Below, piece by piece: positions 58,988 to 64,000 of a stretch of DNA of 64,000 nucleotides. Each line of letters starts with the position of its first letter. Position 1 is the stretch's first letter. Both the position numbers and the translations under genes were made by a program. The notes beneath the pieces were generated by a model. The model ran no database searches, was not told where the DNA came from, and was given only the letters and a program-made list of their open reading frames with translations. Source of the DNA: Lagopus muta (Eukaryota > Chordata > Aves > Galliformes > Phasianidae); assembly GCF_023343835.1 (NCBI RefSeq), contig NC_064435.1, forward strand, positions 79,618,134 to 79,682,133, in the 5' to 3' direction.

Positions 58988-61900
58988 ATTTTCCAGTTTT
59001 TAAGACCTAGTGTATTAATTGGTATTTCATAGCAGGAGGACTATATCCATTGCATTTTGAACGAAAAAGAATTTTAAATACTATATGTTAAGACTATTGA
59101 AGGTTGCTTTCTAGTCCTTATTTATGCTAAGGCATTCTTTTCCCACATTTTTCCATAATTTGGTGGCTGTCAGAGCTCCATCAATTTTGTTGCAGACATC
59201 ATGAATCCACTTTTGAAATTCAGAGTGGTAGCACCTGTTGAACATCTGTCTTTTGATTGCTTCACATCTTATCTTACATTTGTTCTTTTGAGTTATAGAT
59301 CCATACAAAGTGCAAAGTTCCCAAGATATCTCCTAAGCCCTTGTGCATAGAAAGGTGACATGGGCTCAGAAGTATTCCAAAAGCAGGGCAAGCTTCCTTG
59401 CCTGAGACTGTCAGTAGGGCTGTACTCATGCAGGGACTCCTGGATAATCCTTGGCTTTGGAAGGAAATGAGCCAACAGCATGCTGAGATCAAGACTGCTG
59501 TGTCATCTCAGGACCCCATGGCATGTCCATTCCAGACTTATCCTTTCCCTTCTCTTTCTAGAGAAGAATTGTTGTTGTCTGCAAGTTAACCACCCCCAGT
59601 GCTCCCTTCTCCCTCTGCATTTTGATATGTTTCTTGTGGCTCTCAGACCTATGAAGACTTGGACATGTTGATGGTGATCTCTAGTAGAAGTTGTGTTTAA
59701 GAATGTTACTTTATGAACTCCCAAATTGGGGAGAGAAAGTGATGGGATCTAAGAACATCTAGGAGAATCTTGCTCATTTTTCTGTGCTTCTGGAGAAAAT
59801 GTGAGTTTGGCTTCCTAAGGGATTCTGATGGAAAGGTACGACCATTTGGTCATGATGCATCTTCCTCAAAGCAAAGCTAATTGAGAAAGGAAAATTAGAG
59901 CTACAACAAATAATTTTTAGCAGATGCATTTTCTTTCTGCATGTCACACTCCTTCAGAAGCAGTTAACTATACTTTTGTTAAGCCTTCAACCAGCAAAGA
60001 AATGAGGTCTGCATTAAAGTTATTTATCCTATCCTATAAATATTACTGACCTCTTGAAGGCTGTGGATCTTACTGGTCTTGTGCCTGTTGGTAGCTGTAC
60101 TCTTGGACTTTTTTTTCAAGTGCCAGATTACACACAGCTTAAAGGAGTCTGGAAGACAGATCTCTGAACAAGTTATACCTTTGTCATGATGCTGTCACAT
60201 CCCTGACACATCATTTTGCCAGCTAGATAGCAGCTGTGACTGAAAGTAGACGTCCACCTTGGGTCCAGTTCTTTGTCTTGTCTCTGACAGGCCCATTATT
60301 CAGTTACTAAGCACTCAGTTTCCACAAAGATTATAAAGCAGTGCTGGAAGGTTTGATGTGCAGAAGAATAAAAAAATAAACTTTAAAATAGATGTTGTTT
60401 CCCTTCTTAGTTTTGCTTTTTGTAGCTGCTTAGTGGCTTAGTAAGTTGCTTAGCTGCTTAGTAAAGATCCTTTTATACTTACTGCATGTGTTATGAGCAG
60501 ACAGAGGCCCTAACTGAAATTATGTGAGGCACTGTACAGATAGGACCTACTTTGAAGAATTCATTGTCTGCACAGCTGGATCAGGGATTAGTAAAATGAA
60601 AAACAGACACGGAGTTGCTGGTCAGGTCATGCCCTCAGTCAGTGTCAGAGACATCTGTAACATGGAAATGAAATTGCTGACTGTCTAGTATCCTCTTTAC
60701 ATAACTATATGCTGAGATCTGCAGGGAGGCATGCCTCAGAACCCTCAGCATGCTGGATCCCAGCCATTTCATGAATGCTTATTACTTTGCAAAGTTCCTT
60801 CGTGCTATTTGATCCAGAATCTCAAATTTCAGAAATATGCAGCAGCTTCCTAGATGTTTTCATTATTTTTGGATGTTCATTTACATGCAACTTACTCCTT
60901 CCTCCCCGAGATCCTTCTCCCTGTTTTTTATTTAGATGGTGAGTACTGTGGTGAGAGGTTTATTTGTGGCTGTTAAAACACGACACATAGATCAGTTTTG
61001 ATACATCAAAGGCATAGATGCTTATTTTAGTGTAAAAAACGATTAATCTTGGCTGGTTAGAAAAATACCTCCTTCCCTTTAAAACTTATCTTTACTCTTG
61101 GATGCATGGCTTAGCATAGACTTCTTTCAATCATGACCATTCAAAGGTGTCTTATCACAGGTTACCTACCCAGCCAATTTGTAATACACACTGAGATGGA
61201 GGGAGATAAATCCAGACCGTCCCTGTGACCTTTATCTTCTGGCACTCTTGTGCAATGTCTAGTGGACACGTTTAGAAGTCACAGTGCAATAAAAATGACT
61301 TGCCAGTGCTGAGTACAGCGTGATCATTCCAAACAAGGGCCTTTGCATAAGAGAGGTCGCATTTCTGTCATCTCAAACAGAAACCTCATGTGTAATGAAC
61401 ATTTTGATGAGCTGGGGATCTTCTTTTTTCCCTGTACATGGACAATCCAACATAGATCCTCATGTTTTTTTCTTACATGTGTACTGAAAATATTTGTTTT
61501 TCACACAGTTCCCTTAGTTGCTTGTATAGAAAATGTAACTGTTAGGTACACGTTGAACAGAGTATCAAGAAGGGTATTTTAGTCAAATGCGTTTAAGTGC
61601 TTGATTGGCATTTACAAGTGAAATTCCTGGGAGGAGTGAAAATGGTGTTCTACAATATGTCCTTATGCTAAAGAAAGCATGCACAATATTGTTGTAATAC
61701 ACATACAGGAATTTGTGATACTACTAGAGAGGAGAGAGTTTAGTTCGCCATCTTTGGGGCTAAGACATACTGGTACACATGCCTACTTCATGCCTGGACT
61801 AATCAGTGACTGAGCAGATACATGGACAGACAGGTTTAATTTCAGCTATGGCTGTATCTAGTTATGAGCCTGTTTATTTGACCTCATATCTGAAATAGTG

Positions 61901-64000
61901 ACTATAGTTGAAGATGGTAGAAGAAAATTACAGCCTTTTATCTTAACTATTGGCATTGAGACAACAAGGTGCAGGATAATTTTCTGTTGACCTTTGATGA
62001 TATTAGAGCTCTTAATATCATCATTACATATTAAAGCAGATGCTCACCAAGTGAAGTGTTGCTTTTGCCAAGCCAAATATTTTCCTCCCTTTTTCTGGAA
62101 TTCATGATGTTTCATGTTTGGCAGTTCTGAATGTGGAAAAACTGCCAAAACCATCTTGCTCCTACCTATTTTAGACCATCCTACAGATACCAAGGTTTCT
62201 TATGTATGCCTACACTATACATTTTTTTTCCAGTTCCACATTAACAGGGAATTATTATAGTTTTGTAACAATGGAAATAAACAGAATGGAAATACAGCTT
62301 GCTGGTGAGGGCATCTTACAAGCTGGAGGGTCTGAAGTCCATATAACACCACTAATATAGAAGAATGACCAAAATCCAGGCAATTAGGGCAAATGAATCA
62401 GACAAAATTATTAGAACTGTTAGCTGAAGTTTCTATAGAGAGGTACTTTTACCCTAGTAATGTATAATCTTCTAAGCTGTTCTTCTTTCAAGGCAATATT
62501 CTAGCCACTAAAAGGCAGAAGATCTGTTTCCTTCTAGCACTATATCCACAATCAGTATCTTGAAACTCTGCTGTCTAAGAACTTCATTTTTAGTTATAGA
62601 AAAACCCACTGTTAAAATTGAGACATACAGAAAAGTATGGACATATGCAAACACTTTTACTGTTCAAAGTTACCTTTGAAGGTAACTCATCACTTTTCTC
62701 ATCACTGTCCTGCTTCCACATACAACTACTGCCTCTCCCATCACGTTACTATGTTTGTTAAGCACAGTACTTACAGCCATCTCCTTGCTGTAGGGAGAAC
62801 ACCTTGTACACAGTACATAACAAAATACTTATTAAAATTCTTTATAATAAAGTTCTACAACAAATATAAATCATACATTCAACTGTAAGTCACTCAAATT
62901 TAAAACTTGTTTGCTTCTGTCAGGCAGAACAACCCTGGATGACTGGGTTAGGAATTCATGGTTAGAATTCCTGACAGGTCCAGTGGATTTTATTTAATGA
63001 TCTTCTTAAAGAATCCAGATGAAATATTTTCTGCCTAACAGTAATTGCCAGCAGAGTCATTCAAGATATTTTTGAGGGCCAGTGTGGGATTTGTAAAGAA
63101 GGTTTGTGTGATGCCTGCTTGCACTATTCCTGGCCTACATGGTCCCCTGCTTCATTAGTGGTTATGTCATGCATGGTTAGGTAGTTCAGGAGGCCAGCTT
63201 AGAATGCACATTTGTTCCTTAATTTCCTCCTCAGGAAACACAAAGCATTATTGCATTAGAGTTTACTTATGCACCGTGTGAATGAGTGATGAATGAGTGA
63301 CAGTCGTCACGTCAGAGACCTTACAGTGTAAACAGGCAGCCACTATGGAGCTACACAGAGAAGCAGGGGCAAAGGGAAAGCAACATCCAAGGTCACCCAG
63401 CAGACAACTGACACAAGCAGGGCTGTCAGCCTGCCTTTCTGACTTCCAGGCCAAGACTTGAAGCATGCTGCTACTGCTGTGTGACCCTCTTGTAATGAAA
63501 GAAGTGTCTTCCTCATCACACCTGTTTCTTATATCTGGGAACATATTCTCTCACTGATGTTGTATGAAACCTTTGTGTTTTTATCTAGCGTTTGCCAAGT
63601 ATGTGGGAGATTTTTTTTTCTCCCCCCAAATTCTTCAGTCATCTCCATTTCAGCATCATGTGACTGTGGTAGAGAAAACTGGCTTCCTACCTACCTCTAG
63701 GTTCCAAAATCAGAGGAATGCTTAATTGGAAGAATATGAGTTGGCAATAATGATTTGAGTTGCATTTCCAGATCTGCCAAGTCTCCCTGAGTTCCCAGGA
63801 TCTCCTGCATCTGGAATCATATGCTTAACATAAGTGGAGTCTGGCACTGTGAATGGTTTCCCAAAGTCTTCAGCAGACACCAAAGAAAAAAAATAGACTC
63901 TTTAAAGTTAAAAATGTGTATATATTATTTACATTTGACTTTAGAAAGTTAATTATGCAGTTCAGCTTAGAAATCATGATAATTTATAGTAATTAAGAAA
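58988..64000 (+). other. MYLK4 intron, right part; nothing recognised
   Basis: 5 kb of AT-rich sequence. Short open frames on both strands have no recognisable product or plausible splice context. No repeat family was recognised here. Confidence 0.6.

Noticed and set aside
59111-59308. 65-aa minus-strand frame next to the mariner
   Set aside because: No recognised domain, no splice context and outside the mariner inverted repeats. Possibly an old repeat but unsupported.
1-64000. CRISPR arrays, operons, phage, tRNA or rRNA genes
   Set aside because: The window is vertebrate nuclear DNA with spliced genes. No cloverleaf, rRNA or regularly spaced repeat was seen.

Overview
The window is nuclear DNA from a bird, most likely a galliform close to chicken. 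The evidence is spliced vertebrate genes with GT/AG introns, many CR1 LINE fragments ending in the ATTCTATG-type 3' tail, and a mariner element resembling the galliform Galluhop family. The gene order SERPINB6 - SERPINB1 - WRNIP1 - MYLK4 agrees with the human 6p25 block (human order recalled, not searched).

Layout. 1-5.1 kb holds the last four coding exons of SERPINB6 (+), with the 5' exons off the left edge. 6.4-14.3 kb holds a complete SERPINB1 (+), six coding exons encoding 378 aa. 22.0-46.1 kb holds a complete WRNIP1 (-), seven exons encoding 562 aa, with a CpG-rich first exon at 45.5-46.3 kb. 50.1-50.3 kb holds one N-terminal coding exon of MYLK4 (+), divergent from WRNIP1. The rest of the window to 64 kb is MYLK4 intron with no recognised exon. 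I could not place the first MYLK4 exon.

The unusual part is a duplicated gene superimposed on WRNIP1. A GC-rich unit of about 3.1-3.2 kb occurs twice on the + strand, at about 17.2-20.4 kb (tail to tail with WRNIP1) and about 29.2-32.3 kb (inside WRNIP1 intron 3, antisense to it). Each copy encodes an intact 315-aa RING-finger protein related to Topors, with two candidate alternative first exons, a shared splice acceptor and a poly(A) signal. A third, decayed copy of the 3' half lies directly behind the second at about 32.3-33.2 kb. The two proteins differ at 16 of 315 residues by my count, and none of these lie in the first 97 residues that hold the RING.

The remaining sequence is intron and intergenic DNA with CR1 fragments in both orientations, one near full-length mariner interrupted by a CR1, two short mariner ends and some A-rich tracts. 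No tRNA, rRNA, CRISPR or bacterial-type feature was seen. Splice sites were read by eye; repeat boundaries are approximate.
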